Part shown: positions 1 through 6,885 of the stretch, one piece after another | Numbering within the stretch: the stretch's first letter is position 1 | How the letters are laid out: every line of letters starts with the position of its first letter | Origin: Candidatus Hydrogenedentota bacterium | GTDB taxonomy: Bacteria > Hydrogenedentota > Hydrogenedentia > Hydrogenedentales > SLHB01 | Length of the DNA stretch: 11,093 bases | Assembly: GCA_007130675.1 (NCBI GenBank) | Contig: SLSB01000408.1 | Coordinates: 1-11,093 of the forward strand | Direction of reading: 5' to 3' | The notes under the pieces: model-generated | What the model was told of the DNA's origin: nothing | The model's input: the letters and a program-made list of their open reading frames with translations, nothing else | Database searches by the model: none | Position numbers and translations under genes: made by a program

Positions 1-617
1 AAGGGCAACAGGACGTTTCGGCGTTTTCGCGCCCAGTACGTCAGCACGAGTGAGAACAGGACCATCCCGAGGGCTTCGAGCAGCGGTTTCTGCAGGTGGT
101 AGAGCCCTTCCGATAATGGCACGATGAGCCATCCTACCCGCGGTAGCCACGCGTCCCACGCGCGAAGAAGCGTGTAGCGGTGCAGGAACTCCCAGCCAAG
201 AAGCCACGAGAACACCCAGATCATGTGGCGCAGAGCAAACGCCTGCTTGTCCGCGGCGGGCAGAACGCCATAACCCGGATAGATATCCCGCACGCCGGGA
301 AGCAGCGGGATGATGATGACCGCCACGGCGCCCGCGCCAGCGAGACCCGCCAGCAGCCAGAGGTCCACCCGCTTCCAGCGTTTGAAGGTCAGGGCGTGCA
401 CGTCAAGCCAAGGCAGGGCTGCGGCGAAGGGAATAGCAAACCAAGTCACGAACTTGAACCAGTCGAATCCGCGCGGGCTCACCCACGCGAACATGCGCCA
501 ATCGATGATCAACTGCACGCGGTGCGTGGCGAGTGTGTCGATGCCCAGCACCAGGGCTACATATACGGCAACCCACAGGGCGCGCCGTCGTGTTTTCGCG
601 CTGGAGCTTTGGACCAT
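1..617 (-). CDS. CPBP-family intramembrane protease-like protein (partial, C-terminus off the window)
   Basis: The reading frame opens with ATG at 617 and runs off the window edge, giving 205 residues. It is strongly hydrophobic, with membrane segments at roughly 12-29, 54-72, 86-106, 133-151 and 163-195. The C-terminal half matches the CPBP (CAAX protease/bacteriocin-processing) pattern: 'GWEFLHRYTLLR' at 141-152 corresponds to the EExxxR motif, and 'YHLQKPLLEALG' at 173-184 corresponds to the H(x)GKPxxE(x)LGS block seen in this family. E143, R147 and H174 would be the retained active-site positions. The first Glu of motif 1 is Trp here and the Phe of FxxxH is Glu. Family members are putative membrane metallo- or glutamic-type proteases with few known substrates. 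The start lies 18 bases after the nth stop, so it is probably the last or a late gene of the hsp20-lon operon. No clear Shine-Dalgarno is visible. Family assignment is fairly sure; activity is not. Confidence 0.72.
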   Translation of the reverse strand, partial: MVQSSSAKTRRRALWVAVYVALVLGIDTLATHRVQLIIDWRMFAWVSPRGFDWFKFVTWFAIPFAAALPWLDVHALTFKRWKRVDLWLLAGLAGAGAVAVIIIPLLPGVRDIYPGYGVLPAADKQAFALRHMIWVFSWLLGWEFLHRYTLLRAWDAWLPRVGWLIVPLSEGLYHLQKPLLEALGMVLFSLVLTYWARKRRNVLLP

Positions 618-635
618 GGGCAGGTTTGGCATCGC

Positions 636-1298
636 TTATCTGGCGAGTTTCTTGCCTTCGCGCGTATCGGGAAAGGGGCACAGATCGCGGAGACAACACT
701 GCGAACACCTGGGAGCACGTGCGTGGCAGATCGCCCGGCCATGAAACACCAGACAGTGTGAGAGGTCGGTCCAGCGCTCTTGCGGGAAGATCCGCATGAG
801 GTCTTGTTCGATCTTGGCCGGGTCGCCGTTTCTAGTGAAGCCCAGCCGGGCGCTTACCCGTTTGCAGTGGGTATCGACAATAATCCCGGGCGTGCCAAAG
901 CATTCGCCCAGAAGCACGTTGGCGGTCTTGCGGCCAACGCCGTTGAGTTGAAGCAGCTCCTCCATACTGCCGGGCACCTTCCCTCCGAATTTGTCCACAA
1001 TGGTCTGGCAGGCCGCCTTGATGGTCTTCGCTTTCTGCCGGTAGAACCCGCAGCTTCGGATGGCCTCCTGAAGCTCTTCGTCCTGCGCGTTTGCATAATC
1101 TCCGGCGGTCTTGTAGCGCTTGAACAGTGCTGGCGTGGTCCTGTTTACCCGCTCATCGGTGCACTGCGCGGCGAGAATCGTTGCGACGAGCAACTGAAGG
1201 GGATTCTGGAAGTCCAGCGAACAGCAGGCGTCCGGGTAGGCCCGCATCAGCCTGTCGAGCACTTCGCGCGCGCGCGCGCCCTGCGCGGCGCGGGTCAT
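636..1298 (-). CDS. nth: Endonuclease III, base-excision repair glycosylase/AP lyase
   Basis: The protein has 220 residues, close to E. coli Nth (211). It removes oxidised pyrimidines and cleaves the abasic site. The helix-hairpin-helix 'LNGVGRKTANVLL' lies at 118-130 and carries the catalytic lysine K124. The catalytic aspartate is D142 in 'VDTH'. The C-terminus has the full iron-sulphur ligand set C191-x6-C198-x2-C201-x5-C207, so it is a 4Fe-4S enzyme. I chose ATG at 1298 rather than the in-frame ATG at 1484, because the extension is Arg-rich and lies antiparallel inside polX coding sequence. At 1298 the start overlaps the polX stop as ATGA, which implies translational coupling; no good Shine-Dalgarno precedes it. 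Codons 7-12 contain a (CG)7 run. Downstream is a CPBP protease gene 18 bases away. Identification is secure. Confidence 0.96.
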   Translation of the reverse strand: MTRAAQGARAREVLDRLMRAYPDACCSLDFQNPLQLLVATILAAQCTDERVNRTTPALFKRYKTAGDYANAQDEELQEAIRSCGFYRQKAKTIKAACQTIVDKFGGKVPGSMEELLQLNGVGRKTANVLLGECFGTPGIIVDTHCKRVSARLGFTRNGDPAKIEQDLMRIFPQERWTDLSHCLVFHGRAICHARAPRCSQCCLRDLCPFPDTREGKKLAR

Positions 1299-3001
1299 CT
1301 TGATTGCAGCCACTCGAGTAGCTCCTCCGTCGTCATACAATTCAGCAAGGCATCCTTTTCGAGCCATCCCTTGCGCGCTATGCCCAGGCCATAGGCCACG
1401 TCCTCGATACCTTCGACGCTGTGGGCGTCGGGACCTATGCAGAACACGATGCCCCGCTCGCGCGCCTTTCGGATGTTCCGCCAATCCAGGTCGAGCCTAT
1501 GGGGATTGGCGTTGATCTCGATGGCGACGCGGTGTTCGGCACAGGCGTCGAATACCGCGTCGAAATCCAGCGGGTATCCATCGCGCGAAAGCAAGAGCCT
1601 CCCGGTCGGATGACCCAGAATTGCCGTATACGGGTTGCCAATGGCCGCAAGCAGCCGCTTGGTGGCCTGCGATTCACTCATGTTGAGACGGCTGTGCACG
1701 GACGCGATCACAAAATCAAAACGATCGAGCGTCTTCTTGTTGTAATCGAGCGAGCCGTCGTCCAGAATGTCGGATTCGATACCCTTGAGAATGCGGATGT
1801 CGTCCAATTTCTTGTTCAGAGTGTCGATTTCATTGTGTTGCTGAATGATCACGTCGGGCGGCAACCCCCCGGCATAGGCCGCGGACTGGCTGTGGTCCGC
1901 GAAACCGATATAGGCATACCCCGATTCGCGTGCGGCCACGGCCATTTCCTCGAGACTGTTCTTGCCGTCGCTGTAGGTCGAGTGGCAATGCATGAGCCCC
2001 ACGAGGTGCTCTCGCTCGACGAGGCTCGGCAACGTGTCCACCTCGAATTCGCCCATGTCTTCGCGCAACTCGGGTGGAATGAACGGAAGGTCGAGGGCTT
2101 TGAAGATAGCCGCCTCATCTTCGCACGGGACGAGCTTGTCATCTCCCTTGAACAGTCCATACTCGTTGAGTTTCAGCCCGCGCTCCTTCGCGCGCTGGCG
2201 CATGACGACATTGTGGTCCTTGCTGCCGGTGAAATGGGCAAGCGCATAGGGGAACTGTTCTTCCGAGACCACCCGGAGGTCGACCGCAATGCCCGAGTCC
2301 AATACAATGCTCGATTTGGTCTCCCCGCTGCCGGTTACTGTTTCAAGGCCGGGGGCTTGGACAAAATGCCGCATGAGCGCCGGTGCATCGCGGGCCGAGG
2401 CCAGCAAGTCCACATCTTTAACCACTTCCTTGTGGCGGCGCAGGCTGCCGGCAATCTCGATGCGACAATTCCCATCCTTTTCGAACAGATAATCGCGGAT
2501 GGTGCGCGCGGCTTCCATGGCCGTGCTTATGAGGTATTGATTCTGGTGGCGCTTGGCGAAGGCAAGCCCATCGAGGACCTTCTGCTGCATTTTGGGGCCA
2601 AACCCTTTGAGGGTAATAAGGCGGTTTTCCGTGCAGGCATACTCCAGCTCGCCCAAGGTTGTGATGCTCAGGTCTTCGTAGAGGGTCTTGATGCGTTTTG
2701 CGCCCAAACCGGGAATCTTGAACAGGTCGAACAACGACTCTGGGAACTTGGCCTTCAACTTCTCGTAATAATCCAGGCGGCCGGTGTTCACCAGTTCGGC
2801 AATCTTTGCCTCGAGAGTTTCTCCCACGCCTTTGATCTCGCGCAGGCGCTCCTCGCGCACCAGTTCGGCGATGTCCTCTTCGCATTGAAGAATCTGGCGG
2901 GCAACATTTTCGTACGAACGGGCCTTGAACGGGTTTTCCCCCGACAGCTCGAGCAGGATGGCAATCTCTTCGAGAATTGCCGCGATTTCTTTCCGGTTCA
3001 T
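1295..3001 (-). CDS. polX: DNA polymerase/3'-5' exonuclease PolX
   Basis: This 568-residue protein is the full length for bacterial PolX (about 570). It fills short gaps during base-excision repair. The N-terminal 8-kDa and fingers region has helix-hairpin-helix motifs near 57-67 (KGVGETLEAKI), 96-106 and 132-142. The polymerase palm has 'GSLRRHKEVVKDVDLL' at 185-200 with the metal ligands D196 and D198, and a third Asp at D241 (AVDLRV). The C-terminal PHP domain, which gives the Mn-dependent 3'-5' exonuclease and AP-endonuclease activities known for this family, keeps all expected ligands: H338, H340, D345, H370, E409, H436, H464, D525 and H527. Both active sites therefore look intact. It starts 36 bases after the lon stop, with a weak GGAAA ribosome binding site, and its TGA overlaps the nth ATG by 4 bases. 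Coupling of a gap-filling polymerase with Nth makes functional sense as a repair pair. Confidence 0.96.
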   Translation of the reverse strand: MNRKEIAAILEEIAILLELSGENPFKARSYENVARQILQCEEDIAELVREERLREIKGVGETLEAKIAELVNTGRLDYYEKLKAKFPESLFDLFKIPGLGAKRIKTLYEDLSITTLGELEYACTENRLITLKGFGPKMQQKVLDGLAFAKRHQNQYLISTAMEAARTIRDYLFEKDGNCRIEIAGSLRRHKEVVKDVDLLASARDAPALMRHFVQAPGLETVTGSGETKSSIVLDSGIAVDLRVVSEEQFPYALAHFTGSKDHNVVMRQRAKERGLKLNEYGLFKGDDKLVPCEDEAAIFKALDLPFIPPELREDMGEFEVDTLPSLVEREHLVGLMHCHSTYSDGKNSLEEMAVAARESGYAYIGFADHSQSAAYAGGLPPDVIIQQHNEIDTLNKKLDDIRILKGIESDILDDGSLDYNKKTLDRFDFVIASVHSRLNMSESQATKRLLAAIGNPYTAILGHPTGRLLLSRDGYPLDFDAVFDACAEHRVAIEINANPHRLDLDWRNIRKARERGIVFCIGPDAHSVEGIEDVAYGLGIARKGWLEKDALLNCMTTEELLEWLQSR

Positions 3002-3037
3002 AGGGGCGTTTCCATAGCCGGCGGGCTTGTCCGGGAG

Positions 3038-5401
3038 TTACAGTTTCAGATTGAGCGCAATGGCCAGCACTTCGCGCATTTCGTTGACGAAATGAAACGC
3101 GACTTTCTTGCGAGCCTTTTCCGGCACATCCACGAGGTCTTTTTCGCAGTGCGCAGGCAAGATGATCACTTTGACCCCCGCACGGACAGCCGCAAGCACT
3201 TTCTCCTTGATGCCTCCGACCGGCAACACCAGTCCCCGTAGCGTGATCTCCCCGCTCATGGCAAGATTCCGCTTCACCTTCTTCCCGGTCAGCAACGAGG
3301 TGAGGGCCGTTAACATCGTGACCCCTGCGCTCGGACCATCCTTCGGCACCGCACCCGCGGGTACATGAATGTGTATGTCAAACTTGGAGAACTCATCCGG
3401 CGGGATACCGAGAGCGTTGGCATTTGCACGGACGTAGCTCAAGACGGCCTGCGCCGATTCTTTCATCACGTCGCCCATCTGTCCGGTGAGGGTCAGTCCT
3501 CCTTTGCCCGGCATACGGGTGGCCTCGACGAACAGAATATCGCCGCCGGTGGGGGTCCAGGCCAGTCCCGTGGCCACGCCCGGCCGGCCGGTGCGATCGA
3601 CCACCTCGTGATAGAAACGCTCGGGGCCAAGATACTGCTCGAGATCCTTTGCTTCGATCTTCATGGGCTTGCGCCTGCCCTTTGCAATAGCTGTGGCACA
3701 GCCGCGGCAGACCGCCCCAATCTCGCGTTCGAGATTGCGCACACCGGCCTCGCGCGTGTATGAATCGATGATGCGGCGGATGGCCCCAACGGTAATGGTT
3801 ACTTTCTTGCGTGAGATTCCATTGGCCTCGAGCTGCCGTGGCACCAGATACTTTTGCGCAATATGCGCCTTCTCTTCCTGGATATACCCCGGTATATCGA
3901 TGATTTCCATCCGGTCCCGCAACGCCCAGGGAATCGTGTCGAGAATATTGGCAGTACCAATAAACATCACCCGCGACAGATCAAACGGGACGTTAAGATA
4001 ATTGTCCGTAAACGTGTCGTTTTGCGCGGGGTCGAGCACCTCGAGCAACGCCGAAGAGGGGTCGCCGCGAAAATCGGCCCCAACCTTGTCCATCTCGTCA
4101 AGCATAAACACCGGATTGTTCGAGCCGGCTTTCCGAATGCCTTGGACGACGCGGCCCGGCATTGCGCCGACATAGGTGCGCCGGTGTCCGCGGATTTCGG
4201 CCTCGTCATGCAGTCCCCCGAGAGACATGCGCACGAATTTGCGGCCCAGCGCCCGGGAGATGGATTGGCCCAGGGATGTTTTGCCGACGCCCGGCGGGCC
4301 GACAAAACACAGGATAGGCCCCGGTGCGTTCGGCTGGAGTTTGCGCACCGCAAGATATTCGAGGATGCGTTTCTTGACCTTGTCGAGGCCGTGGTGGTCC
4401 TCGTTGAGAATTTCTTCGGCACGCGCAATATCGAGCTGATCCGCTGTGGAATCGTTCCAGGGAAGCTCGACGAACCAGTCGAGATAGGTCAGGATGACGT
4501 GGTACTCGGCGCTCGCTTCGTTCATTTGGCTGAGGCGGTCAAGCTCGCGCAGCGCTTCCTTGCGAACCTCGTCGTTGATATCAAGCGCCTCGATTCTCTG
4601 GCGGTATTCGGCAATCTCGGGCCTGCCCTTTTCGCCCATGCCGAGTTCGTCCTGAATCGCTTTGAGCTGTTGACGTAGGTAGAACTCGCGCTGGCTTTCG
4701 TCGATCGAGCTTTTTACCTCGGCCTGGATCTTATGCGAGGTCTCCATTACCTGAAGCTCGTTTCCGACGACATAGACAAGCCGTTCAAGCCGTTCACGCA
4801 TGTCCGTCACTGCCAGCAGTTTCTGTTTTTCTTCGACGGCGATATTCAGGTTTGCGGCGACTATATCGGCCAGCCGTCCCGGATCCTCGATGCTGTCGAG
4901 TACCTGTACCGCTTCATCGGGCATGTTCGGAGACAGCTCGGCAAACCGCACCATTTGCTGCCGGATGGTAGTGACGAGCGGGGCCAGCTTGTCCGGCTCC
5001 GTTGCCTGTTCATCGAGGATTTCCACACGCACTTTCAGATAAGGATCGCTCTGGGCCAGCCCCAGCGGCCGAAACCGTTGCAATGCCTGCAGCAGCACCA
5101 CGAGGCTGTCATCGGGTAGCCGCTGAAGCTGCAAGATACGCGCGGTGACGCCAACATCGTAGGCGGCATCCAGGTTCTTGGATTTTTCGTCATCCTGTCG
5201 CAACGTCAGCACGGCTACCATTTTGATGCCGAGCGCGGCCTCATCGATAAGCTGTTTCTCGCCCGCGTCGGTCAAGCGGATAGGCATGGCGGCCATGGGA
5301 AATAAAACAACGTTTTCAATCAGGAGCAGCGGCAGGGTGTCAGGCGTATCTCCTGCATCATCGGCAATAATCGTTTCGGGAGAATTCTTTGATTGACTCA
5401 T
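3038..5401 (-). CDS. lon: ATP-dependent Lon protease
   Basis: The 787-residue protein has the length and layout of classical bacterial LonA. An N-terminal substrate-recognition domain covers about 23-215, followed by a helical linker and an AAA+ module with Walker A GPPGVGKT at 368-375 and Walker B VFMLDE at 431-436. The C-terminal serine protease domain has catalytic S691 (DGPSAG) and K734 (GGIKEK), spaced 43 residues as in E. coli S679/K722. It degrades misfolded and regulatory proteins in the cytoplasm. The start at 5401 is preferred over the in-frame ATG at 5560: AGGAG at 5415-5411 sits 9 bases upstream, the usual Lon N-terminus 'LPLLLIENVVLFP' follows, and the upstream extension overlaps hsp20 in another frame. 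The ATG overlaps the hsp20 TGA as ATGA, so chaperone and protease are probably translated together. The polX gene follows after 36 bases. No defect is visible. Confidence 0.98.
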   Translation of the reverse strand: MSQSKNSPETIIADDAGDTPDTLPLLLIENVVLFPMAAMPIRLTDAGEKQLIDEAALGIKMVAVLTLRQDDEKSKNLDAAYDVGVTARILQLQRLPDDSLVVLLQALQRFRPLGLAQSDPYLKVRVEILDEQATEPDKLAPLVTTIRQQMVRFAELSPNMPDEAVQVLDSIEDPGRLADIVAANLNIAVEEKQKLLAVTDMRERLERLVYVVGNELQVMETSHKIQAEVKSSIDESQREFYLRQQLKAIQDELGMGEKGRPEIAEYRQRIEALDINDEVRKEALRELDRLSQMNEASAEYHVILTYLDWFVELPWNDSTADQLDIARAEEILNEDHHGLDKVKKRILEYLAVRKLQPNAPGPILCFVGPPGVGKTSLGQSISRALGRKFVRMSLGGLHDEAEIRGHRRTYVGAMPGRVVQGIRKAGSNNPVFMLDEMDKVGADFRGDPSSALLEVLDPAQNDTFTDNYLNVPFDLSRVMFIGTANILDTIPWALRDRMEIIDIPGYIQEEKAHIAQKYLVPRQLEANGISRKKVTITVGAIRRIIDSYTREAGVRNLEREIGAVCRGCATAIAKGRRKPMKIEAKDLEQYLGPERFYHEVVDRTGRPGVATGLAWTPTGGDILFVEATRMPGKGGLTLTGQMGDVMKESAQAVLSYVRANANALGIPPDEFSKFDIHIHVPAGAVPKDGPSAGVTMLTALTSLLTGKKVKRNLAMSGEITLRGLVLPVGGIKEKVLAAVRAGVKVIILPAHCEKDLVDVPEKARKKVAFHFVNEMREVLAIALNLKL

Positions 5402-5775
5402 GCGGACGTACTCCTGGGAACTTCGATTTTTAAGTACCCTTCGCGGAACTTCGCCTCGATGCTCTCGAGATCGGCTGCCTCCGGAAGCTGGATGCGGCGG
5501 GCGAAACGCCCATGCGGGATTTCCATCTGGTGAACATGCACCGTTCCCGTGGGGGCGCATTTGCGCCGCTCGCCTTCAATGGTCAAAATCGTGCCTTCTA
5601 TGGTTACCGATACGTGATCCTTCTTGACGCCGGGCAACTCGGCGATGATGACGAGCTTGTCAGCTGTCTGATAAATATCGAGGGGAGGTTCCCAGTCTGT
5701 CGGTGTAAAAGCCTCCATTTGCCGTCGGGGGCTCAATGCGTACATGTGAAAAAACACGTTTGGATATCGAGGCAT
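5398..5775 (-). CDS. hsp20: Small heat-shock protein, Hsp20/alpha-crystallin family
   Basis: This is a 125-residue ATP-independent holdase. The alpha-crystallin domain spans about 28-120: 'WEPPLDIYQTADKLVIIAEL' at 28-47 is the usual opening strand pair, 'LPGVKKDHVSVTIEG' follows at 47-61, and it ends with 'FREGYLKIEVPR' at 110-121. The N-terminal arm is short (about 27 residues). The chain stops four residues after the last beta strand, so the C-terminal I-x-I/V tail, which normally docks neighbouring dimers in the oligomer, is absent. The start at 5775 is supported by AGGAG at 5786-5782, six bases upstream. The in-frame ATG at 5910 would add 45 residues unlike any Hsp20 arm. It is the first gene of the leftward operon, and its TGA overlaps the lon ATG. 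Regulation may be at the promoter (5944-5972) and in the roughly 160-base leader, which has a hairpin reaching the ribosome binding site. Confidence 0.93.
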   Translation of the reverse strand: MPRYPNVFFHMYALSPRRQMEAFTPTDWEPPLDIYQTADKLVIIAELPGVKKDHVSVTIEGTILTIEGERRKCAPTGTVHVHQMEIPHGRFARRIQLPEAADLESIEAKFREGYLKIEVPRSTSA

Positions 5776-5937
5776 CGCTCGCTCCTCCCGGATGCCGGGT
5801 TTCGGGACGGAGGGGCCAATAGACCCGCCCGCATTCCCCAAGCGTTTCGAGGTAAAGTACCGCAGCGTTTCAAACCCGGGCTTGTCCGTACCTTCAGAAT
5901 TTCGCGCCAAGCCTCCGCAGGGCGGCGCACGATCATA
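5776..5937 (-). promoter_or_regulatory. Long 5' leader of hsp20 with ribosome-binding-site hairpin
   Basis: If transcription starts just downstream of the TATACT box (5944-5949), the hsp20 mRNA has a leader of about 160 bases without a convincing gene. On the minus strand CCCGG (5799-5795), a CAT loop and CCGGG (5791-5787) form a perfect 5-bp stem directly abutting the AGGAG (5786-5782). An alternative pairing joins TCCCG (5807-5803) with CGGGA (5790-5786), and CCTCC (5813-5809) could pair with GGAGG (5788-5784). Occlusion of the ribosome binding site by such pairings is what Hsp20-linked RNA thermometers do in other bacteria. Whether this very GC-rich stem would melt in a physiological range is unknown, and it does not match the ROSE or fourU consensus that I know. 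Confidence 0.35.
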
Positions 5938-5943
5938 TCCTTG

Positions 5944-5972
5944 AGTATACGGCCGGCTCTTGGTTGAAGCAA
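5944..5972 (-). promoter_or_regulatory. Sigma70-type promoter for hsp20-lon-polX-nth operon
   Basis: On the minus strand, TTGCTT (5972-5967) is followed by a 17-base spacer and TATACT (5949-5944). The -10 matches 5 of 6 consensus positions, the -35 matches the first three and one later position, and the spacing is optimal. No CIRCE inverted repeat or sigma32-like element was noticed. Its -35 box shares bases 5967-5969 with the -35 box of the divergent promoter. Confidence 0.6.
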
Positions 5973-5992
5973 ACCTCAGAGCTGCCTATAAT
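5964..5992 (+). promoter_or_regulatory. Sigma70-type promoter for the GT2 glycosyltransferase gene
   Basis: TTGAAG (5964-5969), a 17-base spacer and a perfect TATAAT (5987-5992) make this the best promoter match in the window. Transcription would start near 5999-6000, giving a leader of about 55 bases before the ATG at 6054. It faces the hsp20 promoter and overlaps its -35 box by three bases. Confidence 0.72.
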
Positions 5993-6053
5993 TGCGCCGC
6001 GTTGAGATAGCTGGTTATGCTGGGCCGGTGAGATAATGGAAGGCAGTCATACC

Positions 6054-6752
6054 ATGTCCCCGAAATCGGTAGTGGTCATTCCCACCTACAACGAAGCAGA
6101 GAACATCCAACCCCTCATTCAGGCCATACACAAGGCCTGGGCCGGTCTTCACGTTGTGGTGGTGGACGATGATTCGCCGGACGGCACGGGCGACATCGCC
6201 GCGGCCATCGAAGGTGTGCACCTCATTCGCCGCGCGGGTAAACTCGGGCTCGGGACCGCCTACGTCGCAGGCTTCAAGTATGCCTTGGACCACGGTTACA
6301 CGCGAATCGGCGGGATGGATGCCGATTTCAGCCACGATCCCGCGGTCTTGCCTGCCCTGTTCGCGCTTCTGGACTCGCACGATGTGGGTATCGGCTCGCG
6401 GTACATCCCCGGCGGTGGAACGCGCAACTGGGGACTGCACCGCCGTTTTCTCAGCCGCTCGGCAAACACCTTTGCCCGCTTCATGCTGGGGTTCTCAGCC
6501 CGCGATGTGACCTCGGGCTACCGCTGCTACCGCCGCGAAGTGCTCGAGGCTGTCGAACTGGAGGCGCTTGCTTCACACGGCTACTCATTTCTAGTCGAAT
6601 TTCTGTACCGCTGCGAGCAAAACGGGTTTTCGGTAGGCGAGACCCCGATCATCTTCGAAGATCGCGCACAGGGCACATCGAAGATGAGTCTCGGCGAGAT
6701 TTGGGGCGGCGTGAGGAACCTGTTCAAATTGCGCTTCGGGAAGACCGCCTGA
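6054..6752 (+). CDS. Polyprenyl (dolichyl)-phosphate mannosyltransferase-like GT2 glycosyltransferase
   Basis: The 232-residue protein is a soluble GT-A fold enzyme of the DPM1/Ppm1 type, which transfers a sugar from a nucleotide donor to a polyprenyl phosphate on the inner face of the membrane. Markers in order: 'VVVIPTYNEAENI' at 6-18, 'VVVDDDSPDGTG' at 35-46, the metal-binding DAD at 89-91 within 'MDADFSHDP', 'GSRYIPGGG' at 114-122 and 'SGYRCYRREVL' at 154-164, then 'GYSFLVEFLYRC' and 'PIIFEDRAQGTSKM', all typical of this subfamily. The C-terminal GtrA-like membrane domain of some relatives is absent. I start at ATG 6054 because GGAAGG (6038-6043) lies 10 bases upstream; an alternative ATG at 6036 would add six residues. 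The sugar (mannose or another hexose) cannot be fixed from sequence. The gene is divergent from hsp20 and not obviously linked to its right-hand neighbours. Confidence 0.9.
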   Translation: MSPKSVVVIPTYNEAENIQPLIQAIHKAWAGLHVVVVDDDSPDGTGDIAAAIEGVHLIRRAGKLGLGTAYVAGFKYALDHGYTRIGGMDADFSHDPAVLPALFALLDSHDVGIGSRYIPGGGTRNWGLHRRFLSRSANTFARFMLGFSARDVTSGYRCYRREVLEAVELEALASHGYSFLVEFLYRCEQNGFSVGETPIIFEDRAQGTSKMSLGEIWGGVRNLFKLRFGKTA

Positions 6753-6885
6753 ACGTGCCACCATGCGCCATTCCAGTGCGGCCGAATATTGAGTGCTTCA
6801 GCCCTTGTGCCGAAAAGAGTTTTCGTATAGAATGCATAGCGGCATATACCTTGGGCGAAGTGCTCTGTTGATAGGATATCGCGCA
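6753..6885 (+). promoter_or_regulatory. Promoter region with spacer dyad upstream of the His-rich gene pair
   Basis: This intergenic stretch holds a candidate promoter: TTGTGC (6805-6810), a 17-base spacer and TAGAAT (6828-6833, 5 of 6 to the -10 consensus). The spacer contains a perfect dyad, CGAAAA (6811-6816), GAG, TTTTCG (6820-6825), which is placed like a repressor or MerR-type operator. A second, looser dyad (ATGC at 6832-6835, GCAT at 6842-6845) follows. No convincing rho-independent terminator for the preceding glycosyltransferase gene is visible. Confidence 0.4.

Noticed and set aside
180..761. 193-codon plus-strand frame near the left edge
   Set aside because: Antisense to the CPBP-like gene and the 3' end of nth; composition is that of a shadow frame.
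1299..1484. 62-residue N-terminal extension of nth
   Set aside because: The extension is Arg/Gly-rich, lies inside polX coding sequence in another frame, and the ATGA junction at 1295-1298 gives a start that matches Nth family length.
3002..3037. Possible terminator between lon and polX
   Set aside because: Only short GC-rich self-complementary stretches (GCCGGC) without a real stem or T tract on the minus strand.
1421..3241. 606-codon open frame on the plus strand
   Set aside because: It lies wholly antisense to polX and the end of lon, both of which have intact family motifs. Long antisense frames are expected in GC-rich genes with third-position bias. The product has no recognisable domain.
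5776..5910. 45-residue N-terminal extension of hsp20 and 53-residue extension of lon (5402-5560)
   Set aside because: Both internal starts (5775, 5401) have AGGAG at suitable spacing and begin family-like sequence. The extensions show no homology that I can recognise.
6811..6825. CGAAAA-GAG-TTTTCG as a terminator for the glycosyltransferase gene
   Set aside because: The stem is short and AT-rich, has a 3-base loop and lacks a T tract after it; its exact fit in a promoter spacer favours an operator.
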